From Bradysia coprophila (lineage: Eukaryota > Arthropoda > Insecta > Diptera > Sciaridae), in the NCBI RefSeq assembly GCF_014529535.1, contig NC_050736.1:3906001-3970000 (forward strand): a DNA stretch of 64,000 nt. The letters are read 5' to 3'. A model generated the notes under the pieces. It saw nothing but the letters and a program-made list of their open reading frames with translations. It had not been told where the DNA came from and ran no database searches. This document shows, piece by piece, positions 39,501 through 53,800 of this stretch. Both the position numbers and the translations under genes were made by a program. How positions within the stretch are numbered: position 1 is the first letter of the stretch; the number at the start of each line of letters is the position of its first letter.

Positions 39501-40509
39501 AACCATCATCGTTTTACATTCCAAAGTACGGTCAGACAAATCGAACGACGACGCCTAGCTGAACGATTATCAAAAGATGCCGAACAGAAAGAAGCACAAC
39601 GATTAAGTGAACTGGAAGCAATGCGTCGCGTTGAAGAAGAATTTCAAAAAAAGAGGGCCAGAGAGAAGGCAACCATCAGACACCAATTGCGTCTATATTC
39701 GATGGGTGAGAATGAGACGGACGTGTTGGGCTACTCAACTGGTCAATACACGAGTCTACCGATTGAATGGAAGTCAAATGTGGTAAGAAAATTATTTTTT
39801 TCCGATCATGAGAAATTTGATTGTTAATGATCTGCTAAAAATAGCCTCGAGACGAACCAGATGGTGCCGTGTCGAGTCCAGCACCAAGTCCAACTTCGCA
39901 AAATTATTTACCAATAAGCAAGTCTACTGATAGCGAAACATATGTGGACACTAAGACACCGTACATCTCGCGCATAATTGAACAGAAAAGCGGAAAATTA
40001 TATCGAAGTCAGAATTCAATGAAAAATATTGATGTTAGGACTCCACCAACTGAGGTACTAGTAAAAAATTCTGACGTAAGCCTAACTTGACTAAATTGAT
40101 TTCCGTACGCTCAGGTTTTATCCGAGTTTCATACCACACGCCGCGAGTATGTCGAGTATCGAAATTCAAGGAAAACTCCTTCAAATAAATCAGGACGGAC
40201 TGGTAGTAACTCATTAAATCCGGTTAGTTATTCATCTGATCTATTAGTTAAATGAGACTGTAGAACATGGCGGTTTTTTACAGATGACCTACAAATCAGC
40301 GATTGATGATCAACCATCGGATAATTATCGTAAATCGTTTGCACATGGTCGATCCATATGTAGTTCTGATTCCGATATGTCGGGGCCTATAATTCGAAAT
40401 GTAACGCGACATAAACATCGATCGAGGTTAGTGGGAAGAGTATTTCTTGCATGGCTTCATCATTAAAATCTTTTTTTTATGCTTAAGGTCACCAAGTCCA
40501 GAATTATGA
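36584..40509 (+). CDS. Large disordered scaffold-like protein with MGNSGS N-terminus
   Basis: Exons 36584-39355, 39423-39782, 39845-40075, 40115-40222, 40284-40426 and 40488-40509 sum to 3636 nt, giving 1211 residues. The start follows a 5' UTR splice acceptor. MGNSGSAH fits an N-myristoylation signal (Gly2, Ser6), suggesting membrane attachment. The rest is largely disordered and rich in Ser, Asn and charged residues, with short conserved-looking blocks: KRSGSEPDL, KKKKAAPLPPV (possible SH3 ligand), KSFDLSLLMQQKQ, LPRRQYEVPRFSPAAAWKNL, IPGFLDNKSGDSGISGDAG, FLLPWTPLQDLGEESSSDD and SLSLPRESHLLGY. A predicted helical coiled coil (QIERRRLAERLSKDAEQKEA, with more Glu/Arg to KKRAREK) lies near residues 945-1005. 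The C-terminus RHKHRSRSPSPEL is very short in the last exon. I do not recognise the family and assign no function. Confidence 0.9.
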
Positions 40510-41327
40510 CTGCAAGAGTGCACATGATATTCATTCAGCATACAAAACATATTACTCCGAGAGTGAAATACATATAACTTCCAGAATGAGATACTAATTT
40601 TTGCTGTCTAGTCAATAAGAGTAAACAATAAAATCTTTTGTTTTTCAGCAATTTTTTATCATAGAATCGAATTAAATTGTTTTAATAAAAATGTTTGATA
40701 AATTCGTTGATTTCAAATCAAACCATTTGCGACAGTCGATCTGCCAAGCATGAATAAAAGTTGTGACACAAGCATATTTTAGAAATCCTGCTTGTACTAA
40801 GCTGAACAATTATTTAGTATCGTTCAAGCCTGTACAATTACGTTAAATGGTCGGATCAACACTTTAGTAAGTTGACTTGTTGTCTGCATATCAACAATAA
40901 AATTTATGGAAACTTTTACTTCTATTGATCAACATAATTTTCATCAGTTCGAGACAAAATCCCGGGCTCCCTCAGTTTTTACAATGAAGGCGGCATTAGT
41001 CGTCGCTTATATCATGCTGTTGGTATTATTGTGTTAGGCCAACAGTAAGCTCTGAAAATTAATTTTGGGCGTTTAGTTCTAGTTATTTTTTGATCGAAAT
41101 GGTACCAACATTGAGTGAAAACTAGAGTAATGTTCCCTTCGTTCAATAAATTTCATCTGATTTTAAAACGAAGAAATTACCATTCTTCTATAAAAGTAAA
41201 AAGAAAAGCTTACGTACCAGATATTCTTCAGTCATCGAGACCCCATAGCATTGACGTTCAGGAAATTACTTATATCTTGCAGTTTTTCATTCCTTGTGAT
41301 AATTTCGTAGAGTACATTACTATGCAA
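40510..41327. other. 3' UTR of the scaffold gene and intergenic sequence
   Basis: Non-coding, AT-rich sequence. AATAAA-like motifs occur near 40628 and 40755 and could end the transcript. No gene seen. Confidence 0.45.
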
Positions 41328-41430
41328 GGGAAGTAAAGTGATATCTCGTATCCAGATGAGAAAAAGTATCCGAGGGCGGTAGCCCGAGGTACTTTTACTC
41401 ATCATGATACGAGATATCACTTTATTTCCC
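41328..41430. mobile_element. Hairpin element 1 (GGGAAGTAAAGTGATATCTC arms)
   Basis: GGGAAGTAAAGTGATATCTC followed by GTATC is mirrored by GATAC and GAGATATCACTTTATTTCCC. The pairing continues inward through GATGAGAAAAAGTATCCGAGG to a short centre, GCGGTAGC. Nearly the whole 103 bp can form one hairpin. Confidence 0.8.
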
Positions 41431-41614
41431 GTGTGTAGTATAACGTTTTACTATGCGAGTGATGTAAAAGCTATTGCCTATACATGTAATAGCCTTATGA
41501 CATGCACCAGCATAGTAAAATTATTTTTACACGCTACATGCGTCGAAAACCGTACTTTTCATGTTTTAAGCACTTCTTTCGACGCCCTCAGCATGTAAAA
41601 TCCATTACATAACT

Positions 41615-41720
41615 CGGGATAAAAATGAAAAGTCTCGTTTTCGTGTGTTTATTGACCTCGGCTTCGCCTCGGATCAACAAAATTCACACGAAAACTCTAC
41701 TTTTCATCTTTTTATCCCTA
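41615..41720. mobile_element. Hairpin element 2 (GGGATAAAAATGAAAAGT arms)
   Basis: GGGATAAAAATGAAAAGT with CTCGTTTTCGTGTG is mirrored by CACACGAAAACTC and ACTTTTCATCTTTTTATCCC. The centre is CCTCGGCTTCGCCTCGG. It resembles hairpin 1 in size and GC-rich tip, so both may be ends or copies of one foldback element spanning 41.3-41.75 kb. Confidence 0.75.
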
Positions 41721-41896
41721 GTCATGTAAAATACTATTAACACTAATCTGTCTCTTTTGAGATCTTATATTTAAAAACACTTTCTCGCGATTACTAAAAA
41801 GTAAAGAGATTATTCACACACGTTTTGAAATCCAACGATTAACATCCACACAAATAATAACTAATTAACATTTTAAGTAGTATAGACTACATTCGG

Positions 41897-42447
41897 TCGA
41901 GGGGTAACCGATCGGGCAACTGGAGTAAGTGCTGTCACTGGGTAAAGTGAATGTCATGAAATGGGTAAATGCAAAGCACTGTCTAACAGTGCTTTGGTAA
42001 ATGCAATTGGACCAATTCCAGTACCTACGTTTCAGTAAATGTTGAGTAATTTTGGTTGCTGATAAATTGTGAGTTAGTAGACAAAGTACCCGTGTGAACG
42101 TCAATAAAATCTAGGTTATGAAAGAACAGTTTAAATAAAACATTCCAGATTGGTTTGTTCCAAGTAACTGTAAACACGAACTTTGACAACCCGAACAACG
42201 ACAATTTAATCCCTAACAACGTCGCTTACGTGATATTTCATACAAATCGACCAACGTCGCCTAAGCGATTTACACAGAGGTATTATTGAGGTTATGGTTA
42301 TATGGATGAAATTTGACAATTCATATGGTCTTGGAACAAACCTATAGGTTACTCGTGGGCGTCTACAAAATTAAAGTTGGATGCCACCCATCTTCGTCAG
42401 AACATAACAGAAAATGATTTTTCTGAGTCGGTTACCCCTCTACGAAT
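41897..42447. mobile_element. Candidate MITE with GAGGGGTAACCGA terminal inverted repeats
   Basis: GAGGGGTAACCGA (about 41899) and TCGGTTACCCCTC (about 42430) are exact reverse complements 530 bp apart. A second inner inverted pair (TTGGTTTGTTCCAAG near 42150, CTTGGAACAAACC near 42331) suggests a palindromic interior. No ORF with transposase features is present. Confidence 0.6.
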
Positions 42448-43626
42448 AACAGTAATAATCGAGGTAATAATACTAAGGATGTTCCAGTTTAAATACAAAT
42501 AAACGAACGAAAACACGAAATTCAAAACAAAAAGTAAACTTCACTGATAGGTCAAAGCACGGCCTACTACATATCTCCTTTAAATTTTCTATATTCTTGC
42601 ACTGAATTTAAATTTTAACGTCACAAAATTTCAAACACCATCTATCGATTATTGCATTCACTTCACGTCTATCTGTCAAAACCCATCATCTGATGGTATA
42701 GACTTGGTATTGGTACTTGTTTCTTCACTGATGGTAACATGCATTAAATTTTGGTAATAATAAATGTCGAAAGAAGACTGTCGATAATTCTAAAAATAAA
42801 TAGAACGAAGTTAAAAGAAAATATTTGATGGAGCAAAATTGAATTTTTTAACAAAAATCATGTAAATTGATAAATATTGGTTATGAGTGGCAGATCAAGA
42901 CGTTGAAGTGACATTAAACGGTTGAATAGTGGAACAATAATAAAGTTTTTTTTTTGTGGTTCAACAATATAGTTTTGTAACATCCACTTCATATGTTCGT
43001 ATGGACAGAGATTTTAACTCCTTTGTGTTATTTTTTTTCTTTCGAATTTTAATTCGTGCAATATCTTCATAGTCAAATGGCTAGATCATGTTTTTGACGA
43101 CGAATTGATAATTACGAGAATTGTGTTATAGATGAATCGTAGCATCAGGTAAATATAAAAGTGGCGAATGATCCAATGGATCAGCAATACTTATTTTTGT
43201 GAGTCAATAGTTTCGATTTGTCATTATCATTTTATTTGCCGTTGAAAAATACTGCGAAGGCCTAAATAAATTTGCTCAAAAGCCATCTGATAATTATAGC
43301 TAAAATCGGTCAAAAACTATATACCATGTCTGGTCTAGTGAATCATTAATTTAACATAAGCGAGTTGCATTCTCTCATTTTTGATGTCAGTACCTATTTC
43401 ACTTAAATTTTTTTCTTGTTGTCTGCGAGTTGTATATATTTGTATTTTGTGAAGAAGAAAAAAGAAACTTAATTTCTGCGCTGGTTGTGTTTGTTAATCT
43501 ATACAGTACACCGATATATACGTATAGTATATACCTACATAGCATACATACGTTGTTACTGTTGTTATTTAAAAAAAAGAAGAAACTCTCCGTGTTGTGT
43601 GTAGAAAGTAATATTTATTGCCTTAG
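42448..43626. other. Non-coding stretch
   Basis: AT-rich sequence with no supported gene. An upstream exon of the small gene starting at 43627 may be here but could not be placed. Confidence 0.4.
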
Positions 43627-44618
43627 ACAACCTATACCCATATCCGAGTGATTCAGATCCTTCAGGTAGAATTGTAGCCTGGTCAACAAAAATACGCACT
43701 TTAATCTCGTGCTTACCGTTCAGAAACTACGTCGAAATTTACTTCGTCAGCCAAAGTAACCGGAAGTATTCTAAAATATTAAATCTGTTAAATTTGAGCC
43801 TTTGCAAAATTCTGTTCTGTGGATTTGAATATTCGATTGGCGATAATCAATTTCAAGGTAAACAGAAGCCAGATACTGGTATAACCAAATCGAATTACAT
43901 TGACACTCTCTTTTGCATCAGAGAACGATTAAACCTTTTAAACCTTCAAACGAAAACTGGCTCCATGTTTCGTTCCATTAGATTTCAAACGCTTCGCTGC
44001 ATATTTCAGTTAAGAACCGACCAAATCAGGGTTTTGTGTCACCAGATCAAGAATTCAATTTCTTCAAAACTTATAAATTGTTCTATCATCTTCCCCAGTA
44101 ACACTGACACAATTTTCTTCGAACCAAATTAAAAATCCTTTCCCTCTTTCAGCTGCAAGCGATGAAACCAGTGAATGTGAAAAATTGAGATTTGGTGACT
44201 GTAAGTCTAAATTTCAAACAATTTTGATTCCTGAATGTCTTTCTATTTCCTCCTTCGGAGCAGAAGAATCATTAGCTGTACAAGCGCCTTTAGAAATATT
44301 CATGTCTCATACATTCATATCCATCGTGAATGTTTAAATTGTCATTTTATATATCATCAGCATCCACATACGGCACATACGACATACCAAAATAAATTTG
44401 GCTTGAGCAGGTCATTTATTATAATTCATTGGGTCATTAACACTTTCAGTACATCTTTTTACCCAGTCGATTAATTTGTCAACGAAAATGATAAGATTTT
44501 CTTTTCATTTCCAATTACAGATATCCAACCGAGTCAGACGAGTGTAACATCTGAAAATTCTACATCAAAATCTACCGCAAAATCTATATGTTCAATAAAA
44601 ATCCAAAAAATTCAATAA
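43627..44618 (+). CDS. Small three-exon gene, 3' part only, unknown product
   Basis: Exons 43627-43665 (39 nt), 44153-44200 (48 nt) and 44521-44618 join with matching phase-1 boundaries and good GT-AG sites. They encode about 61 residues: NLYPYPSDSDPSAASDETSE, CEKLRFGDYIQPSQTS, then a Ser/Thr/Lys-rich end closing in KIQKIQ. AATAAA overlaps the stop region (44595 and 44615), so the transcript could end just upstream of RNF11. The first exon begins mid-codon, so the true start lies upstream and was not found. I do not recognise the protein. It could also be the 3' end of an alternative transcript of a neighbouring gene. Confidence 0.4.
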
Positions 44619-44729
44619 ACGCATCGTCAAAACGTTGTGAATTGCTGTTGGTCCAGGGACAAAAATATTGTTGCGACAATATTGAAATAGAAACCTCTTT
44701 CGTCCGTCAAACTATTCAAATCGTCAACA

Positions 44730-45226
44730 ATGGGCAATTGTTTGAAACGATCAACAGCAGATGATATATCATTGTTACGGGGAAATGAATCCAGTCGTGA
44801 TTCATCCGATCAAATTGGTCCGGCACCATTTGCGGTAAGATATTGACTAAAAATTTTGAAACATCAGTTCGGTTGACACAAAATGTTTTCAAATCGACAA
44901 AATAGGAAATCATGCCGCCAGTCTTTTATCCGTCACCATCAGTCAGTCGCCCAGTGACTCATCTAACCGAGGAGGAACAAGTGAAAATAGCTAAACGTAT
45001 CGGTCTCATACAACACCTTCCAATTGGATTGTACGATGGCTGTAAAAAGTCTCGCGAATGCGTTATTTGTATGATGGAATTCAATGTGGGCGACTCCGTT
45101 CGATGTCTGCCGTGCATGCACACGTATCATCTCAGTTGCATTGACGATTGGCTAATGCGGAGTTTGACATGTCCATCGTGCTTGGAACCAGTGGATGCAG
45201 CTCTATTGACGTCGTATGAAACGTAA
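44730..45226 (+). CDS. RNF11: RING-H2 E3 ubiquitin ligase, RNF11 family
   Basis: Two exons (44730-44834 and 44906-45226; 71-nt intron) encode 141 residues. The start MGNCLKRSTADDISLLRG matches the family, with myristoylation (Gly2) and palmitoylation (Cys4) signals that target endosomal membranes. The C-terminal RING-H2 has all eight ligands: Cys87, Cys90, Cys105, His107, His110, Cys113, Cys124 and Cys127 (CVICMMEF, CMHTYHLSCIDDW, CPSC). It ends EPVDAALLTSYET. The conserved block LTEEEQVKIAKRIGLIQHLP sits between. Human RNF11 works with ITCH/NEDD4-type ligases and A20. The Pro-rich PPxY site that binds NEDD4 WW domains in human RNF11 is not seen here: the corresponding stretch reads PAPFAEIMPPVFYPSPS. 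Confidence 0.96.
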
Positions 45227-48200
45227 TTTTGTTTTCTTTTTCTTTCTTCAAATTTAATTTTTTTATAATAACGCTGGGGTATGGAAAAGGTTTATGTGAA
45301 AAAAGAGTAATTTAATTTCTTATTATTTCCTTGTCTTTACTAAAAACGAGTTAGATACAAGCCAAAATAATATTTCATTTTTGAAACAAAAATTACACGA
45401 TAAACTCATATCAACCATTATGCCCGCCAGGCTTCATGATAACCATTTTTAGTTTTGTCGAAGGTTATATTCGGGCGAAACCATTACTTTTTCGTTATGG
45501 CGCCTGCAGTCTTTTACTTAAGTCACGATGTAGACATGCTACACATAAATAAATATTAAAATTTTCCTATTTTTATAATTTTACACTAAGTTTTAGTAGA
45601 ACCTCAAACGGTTTAGGTGGCATAATGTCTTATCACAGCAACTAAATGATTGCCGAGTGCTCATAAACAGTTGTTACAGTTGATTCTTTTGGATCAATTT
45701 TTGAAAAATTTACTCAAATTGCCAAGGTAGCTGATTCCTCTCGCAATATATTGAGTATGAGTCAGAGAAGATGTAAAGAAATAATTATCGATTCTCTTTT
45801 GCTCTAAACACATCGACCCAACGTCTAGTACTTCCATAGTTTCAACGTAAAGGTTATTCATTAGAGCTCATGGCTCTCTATAACACCACCGTCTCGAAAA
45901 GGTTGTAGACATAGTACCCTTCAATGCAGTAACAAAACATACGGGAAATTGCACTTGCGTGTTTCTAACAGATAGATAGGTCAAAAGTCATCTCAATAAT
46001 TTAAATTCTATGGAAAATGTAGACGATCCAATTGCTTTGTGTCTACAAATGGATAATAATTTTAGTGAAAATGGTTTCATAACGCACAGCTCTTCAAAGT
46101 TCAGAAGTAAATGGACGCATATTTTGACTAAGAAAGTTTATTCCGTAGATGTTCCCCTACATTTAGTGCAACCGCTGTTCGGACACATATTCGAATAGCC
46201 AGTTTCAATAGTATTAACTATTGGAACGTGCGTCCGAATAGTTTCTTTCACTAGTATTGACTATTTGCGCCAATAGCACCAAAAAATGAACGCCCAAAAT
46301 ATGGTGGAATAATACATACTACCCTCAATTTCCGGAAGATTAAATAATCATTCGTGGCAATCAACGTCACGAAATAGGCCAGAAACTAACATTTTTTTAA
46401 TTAAAAAAATATTTTGCGCTTTTTACAAGCAGCAATAGAGTGTGATCTCAATTCTCAGCTCAAATCCAGGCTCAAACATCGAATCACGTTAGCAAAACTT
46501 TTTTATCAATAAAATGATCAGCAAATTAAGTGATAGGTTGGCTGAATCATGTTTTAACAATTCTTTTGAAAGTTTGTCTACATCTTTAGAGTGAGTTGAG
46601 CCACTAGTCAGTATTTTAGACGTAAAACGTAAACGTCTTTTCAAGCCTCTGTATAGTTAGTCAAACAACCGAGTGAGAGATGAATATAAATGGATAAATT
46701 GGCCAACTAACCAACCATACCGACTTTTGTTTATATAATGGCAATATTTAAAGGTCTTGCCATTTTGGAATATTCATTAATCAATTTTTCTAACAAATGA
46801 TCGAAAAACCTCGTCTATCAGCTTAGAAGACTTCTGCAACTCATCATTAGGAACATTCAATTGAGTTGAATCAATTCACAATCTACTGGTTTTTCAGTTT
46901 CAAAGCACAACTCTTGTTGTGCTTATAATTTAAGTTGTGCATTAGGTACTTTTTGAACTAACTCGTGAAATTCTAAGATTAATGTGCTAACCTCATCTAC
47001 CTATTATTAAGTCCAGACGACAACTTACTAAATTTTCTGTTTGCTTTTTGGCTTTTCGACTTCTTTCGAGATCTCACTAACCAAACAGATTAAAAAATAT
47101 TTTTCCGATTTGAGCAGTTTCGAACAGCAGAATCAATGACCGACGATGTTTAGGAATACTTTGCGTTGATATGATATATTAGACCCACAAACCTAAATAT
47201 CTTTCCATTGAATACATGGTCCCATTTTAATTTATTGTAAAGTCATGGATTTTTTTTATTAACTGAAATGGATTGATGATCAATCCTGAGCTGAAAACTG
47301 AAACGAAAACTATTTCAGAGAAAAAGAAACCGTTTGAGCTTAGTCTTTCTCATTGTGATCAAACTTAAATATTTAAAGAAAGGGAAAAAAATGAAAATTA
47401 GATGATCAATTTAAAACTATTATTAAATACATAAAAAAACATTATTTACTATATGATTAGATATTTACATACCCAACCAAAACACATGCATACACAATTT
47501 TTTTTTTATTATATTTAAGAATCGATGGACAACTAACAATATTATAAGATAAAATAAAAAAAGAAGAAAAGAAAATTCGACTAGATGAAAATATGAAATT
47601 ATGAATAAAGTAAAAGAAAACGTATCTAATCTCCTCCGTAAAATGTCTTAAAAAATAAAAAAAATGAAAATAAAAATTAAATTAATATCTGTGGTATTAG
47701 TATTAAAATAATGAAAAAAAAAATAATTAAAAAAATTTGTTGTTGATCCCACAATAACTGACACTAAATAACACTGTAACCACATACTCAACGGAGAACG
47801 AAATAAGTTGAATCCTATACGTTCAATTTGCACGGAGTGACTGATTCGGTATCAAGGACTATTTTCATTTTCGAGAAACCGATTTCCAATCATTTGCTGA
47901 AACTTTCCGTTTGCTTAAATTCACCAGGATTTTACTACAATCTGCCAGAGTTGCTTACAATTTGCTAATGGCAAATTCTGGCAAATCGTGGAATATCCTC
48001 ACATATTTTGGGAAATTGTAAAAAAAATATTGGAAATTTTTTTCTAAAAATAGGCACTGTGTATACTTTTGTTTCCCCAACCCGGCTTGCTTTTGGGAAT
48101 TTTAATTAAGAATATTTTCAAAATTTTTCGGAATTTTCAGAATTAAAATTGCAAGAAATAGGCCTCCTGGTACTAAATGTCATCATATGTTCGATAAGAT

Positions 48201-50004
48201 TGTCGGATCATAATGGCAAATGATTGTATATTTCCGAATCGGTGGCTTATAGCGTTTTGGTGTATGTGGTTAGTGTATATTTAGGCCCGGTCAAATTAAT
48301 CCCAAACACACATAAATAGCAAACATAAAAATAGTGAAAGAAAATGTATTTTAATTTTTAATGTTGCATTTCCACATACACATAAATAAACAAAACAAAT
48401 AGTTTCTGCCGATTAACATTACATGAAACCCTTTTTGTAAATAAATAAAACCAGAAGCAACAATAAAATAAAAACAAAAAATAAAAAAAAAAACAAGAAA
48501 AAAATGTGATTTTAAAGGGATTTTCCACGCAAAAAACAAGCGATCATGCGTACACGAAAAAGGATGAAATAGAATTTAAAATATAGATATTCGAGTAAAA
48601 TAAAATGAAAAGAAAAATTTGTTAACAATAAAGTAAACTTTATATATGAAAATAAATTGCGGCTTTCATTTAACTGTTCAGTAGAGGGCTCGAGACAGTC
48701 CCCTTACTGAAAAAGTGGTTACAAATAGGTCGTTTAGGCAAACACATGGTTGTTTCTTTCCTGTTACCACTGTGGTAATACCACGCAGAGTTCTTTTTGA
48801 AAAATTAAATTTTTGAGTACACACCTTCGCGATGTTATCACTAAATTTGTTGTTTCTTTCTGTTTAAAGTACTACCCAGTGCTTGAAGCGTACTTTATTA
48901 TAGAACAGACTAAGGTAGATATAGTGTGCAGGTCATGCCATTCAGACGCACCGCCTCCACACTATACCTACATTCGAAACGACATTTTTAAACCAGTCAA
49001 TCGAATATTTAAATATTTTTTAGCAATAACCACATTATCAGTACAATTATCGAGTCTCTTAAGCCGTCACCCTATTTGTCTTGTACAGGTTGATACGGAA
49101 TCTTTTACTTCACAAGTTTCGTCATAAATCAGAGGTGATGGCTTTGTCTTGTCCAAACTATATCCAAACTTTTCTGAAGTAAAAATCAAATCTTGGTGAA
49201 GGTCTAGAACGTGATTTTCCTATCAGTTATATGTTCAAAAGCAAATCGGCTTTTCAATATGTATCACGCAAATGTTCACGAAGAGAAACAAGCTTATTGT
49301 CCGTCCCATGCGAAAGTTGATTATTATACAGCAGTTTGCCCTCTCTTTCCACTTGTCGAAAAGATAGTTACGGAAGGTTGCTCTAAGACACACTTGTGAG
49401 TTTGCTTTTATCGCTTTTATCACAAATTGTTACCTCATATAATGAATTACTTTCGTAGCAACCAATGTAATCTATACTATTATATAACTTCCAACTTCGC
49501 TTTAAATAATTTTAAATAATTCCGCTCCTTACTCAAGAATGTTAACAATACCAACATGCAGATACGAAAAGAAAGAACTCAAAACAAACTAAAAATAAAA
49601 TGACTGGAGCATTAATTTTTCGAAGATAAGTTTAATGAGCAAACAATCAATTTTGAAAGAAAGTGAAATAAAGTCAAAGATTAGCAGTAGGGGCGAAATT
49701 AAATTAAAACTCGAACATATCGTCAATTGATTATTTTCCGAATTATTAACAGTTTTTAACGGTTGTGTCGTCGTTACCAAAAAAAATTGATAGAATTTAA
49801 CAATCAGAACGGCTCAGGTGACAGCAAGACGTTTTCCATTGTTGTGAGCAAAGTGGAGTTTGGTGTGGTCGTAAATACACGAAAAAATTTTTGTTTAATT
49901 TTACACGTCGGTTTCGATTAATTGACGTGGCGCAGAACAACGAAGAAAATAAAAATATATTTGTAGCTAGGAAGATTCACCAGAATTGTTAAGACAACAT
50001 CAAC
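45227..50004. other. Long intergenic stretch
   Basis: About 4.8 kb with no convincing gene. It holds the RNF11 3' UTR (an AATAAA lies near 45549), small inverted repeats near 46.19-46.28 kb (CGAATAG and CTATTGG variants), A-rich low-complexity DNA at 47.4-47.75 and 48.3-48.65 kb, and the ARF promoter region just before 50005. An ORF at 48813-49127 is not protein-like enough to call. Confidence 0.5.
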
Positions 50005-51831
<1,827 letters not shown>

Positions 51832-52600
51832 AACGAAAATTTTGTGAAAATTTGAAGTGATTGAATTGGTATGTGTTCGATGGTGATGTTAATTTTTCGT
51901 TTGGTATACGTCAAGTAGGAAAGACATACTTAAGCGAGAAAAAAAGAATAAAATCTTAAAATAAAAAAAAATAAAACTTGCTGGTCTTGTGTTAAACATT
52001 CTTCTTTTGCACTGGAGCATACGCCCAACATTAGCAAATTATTTGATTTTATATTTTTCGAAACTAATTTCATATTTTGTTAAAACGACTTCCCGATAAA
52101 AAAATATTTTAATTATATGCCGTCAATGAGTAAGGCCAACAGTGTAATCGAATTGCAAATATTGAAATATAACACTTTTCCACTTCAGAAATTGCATTTT
52201 TAGTCGTGGGCTCGTCATATTCAAAGCATTTAGTTAATACCAATCATACTTTTCGTCTCGAACCTGACGATTTTTGAGATTTAGGACTTATTCAACTTTA
52301 CAAAAATGACTTAGATTCGTTTAATTTTTGTCTGGGAAAAGGTTGCATCGATAGTTACCGATCACATCGCCCAGATAATTCCACAATGAATTACACTACT
52401 ATATTCTGTGAGGTTTGTTCATCTTTACTGTGTGGGTACCTCGATGACATTTTGTTGGATTATCCAGAGTTATAGCGGAGGATTGAATAAAAGGATTTAA
52501 GTTCAATCTGAATAGCTTTTATTGCAAACAAATAATTTAGTGACTTGATGTGACGAAAGGCTTTTATCGAATGAATATTTTCCAGAATAAATTTTGACCG
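51832..52600. other. ARF 3' UTR and intergenic sequence
   Basis: Short AATAAAATC-type signals near 51947-51975 lie about 120-145 bp after the stop, a likely 3' end for the ARF transcript. Beyond that is AT-rich DNA leading into the copia-like remnant. Confidence 0.55.
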
Positions 52601-53800
52601 ATTACTTACTGATTGCTTTATCCAGACGTACAATACGATCGAAACGAAAAATCTTTAGTTTGCGATCAAACTTTGTCCATTCAAATTCGATTGTATTCTC
52701 CCAAATGCGTTCAGATCATGATGACCTGATTCTCTATGCCAATGATGAAAACGATTGCCCTTAATATCCACCAATGCATGCATCTTCTTGATTGTATTCG
52801 GATCGCGATGACCTTTATGCCAACGATGGACGCAATTGTTCTTATGTCCAATGTATTCACTTGATGCGATTGCCGAAGACAGTACGTATTATTCTTGATA
52901 TCACCAACACCAATTGTTTGACAATTGCGCTTGATACTGCAAACTGATTCGGTGAATTCGACCGTAAAACCCATTTTTTTCAATTCTGACACCGACAGGA
53001 CATTTCCAACCAATTGCGGAGCGTACAAAATGCCTTTTGCCGTTTCTGTGCGAACTGTTCCTCCTCTGTACACGAAAGATAACATTGTCCAAGGAAATAA
53101 AGAAATTATTATCGTTGTTCGCATGGCGAGTGGCTCTGGAATCGATCATCCATTCGTCTTTACTCATATTTCCGACAGTAAATAGAAAATCTGTTTTGTA
53201 TTCACTTTCAGTATCGCTGGAAGGATTTCTGGATACCTCTTCAATTTGCTTCACTTTATCGTTCGACTTTTGCCGTGAATCACCGGTCCAATTCGATGAT
53301 CCGTGACCAGATTTCTGACAAAAGAAACAACGACCAGATGATTTAGACACAACTTGCAGAATTGTATCATTCGACGCTTTTTCTCCATGCGATCGACGTT
53401 CATAATCAGCAATAACCTTTTGTTGTACCAATGCAAAACTTAAGCTTAAGCCTCTTTACGAGTCTCCAATGCGGTGATCAATGAATCATATTCCTCTGGC
53501 AAACTGTTGAGAGAAATGCGGCACTCCAATCTCGATCTCGAAGCTTGGTGAATAATTTTTGCCTTCGGTTGATATGTTGATATGTCAAGTCTCAGCACCG
53601 TATTTAGAGTACCACTAATGATGGAAGTACCAACACCAAGCCGAAAAACACATGAGCAATTTTCCATTGATGGGATCGACAATTATGCTGCGTTTTCCAT
53701 TGTTTAGTCTGTGGTGAATATCTGATTGAAATTGCTCGTTTGTTTTCGGCCTAAAATCAGTCGCTCAAGATACATACGTAAATAAGTCGAAGTTTGATTT
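52600..53800 (-). mobile_element. Decayed Ty1/copia-type retrotransposon (gag-protease-preintegrase part)
   Basis: Three overlapping minus-strand frames carry, in order, a gag end (ISLNSLPEEYDSLITALETR, near 53450-53530), a CCHC zinc knuckle (CFFCQKSGHGSSNW, near 53270-53330), the retroviral-type aspartic protease motif as WMIDSRATRH, a segment LSVSELKKMGFTVEF, and a preintegrase-like HRWHKGHRD near 52820-52840. The protease active site reads DSR instead of DSG, and the frames shift between domains, so the copy is dead. Integrase core, reverse transcriptase and both LTRs were not found; the copy is truncated at both ends. Confidence 0.8.

Noticed and set aside
48813..49127. 104-codon plus-strand ORF in the intergenic gap
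   Set aside because: No recognisable domain and isolated in AT-rich DNA; its length is within chance for such sequence.
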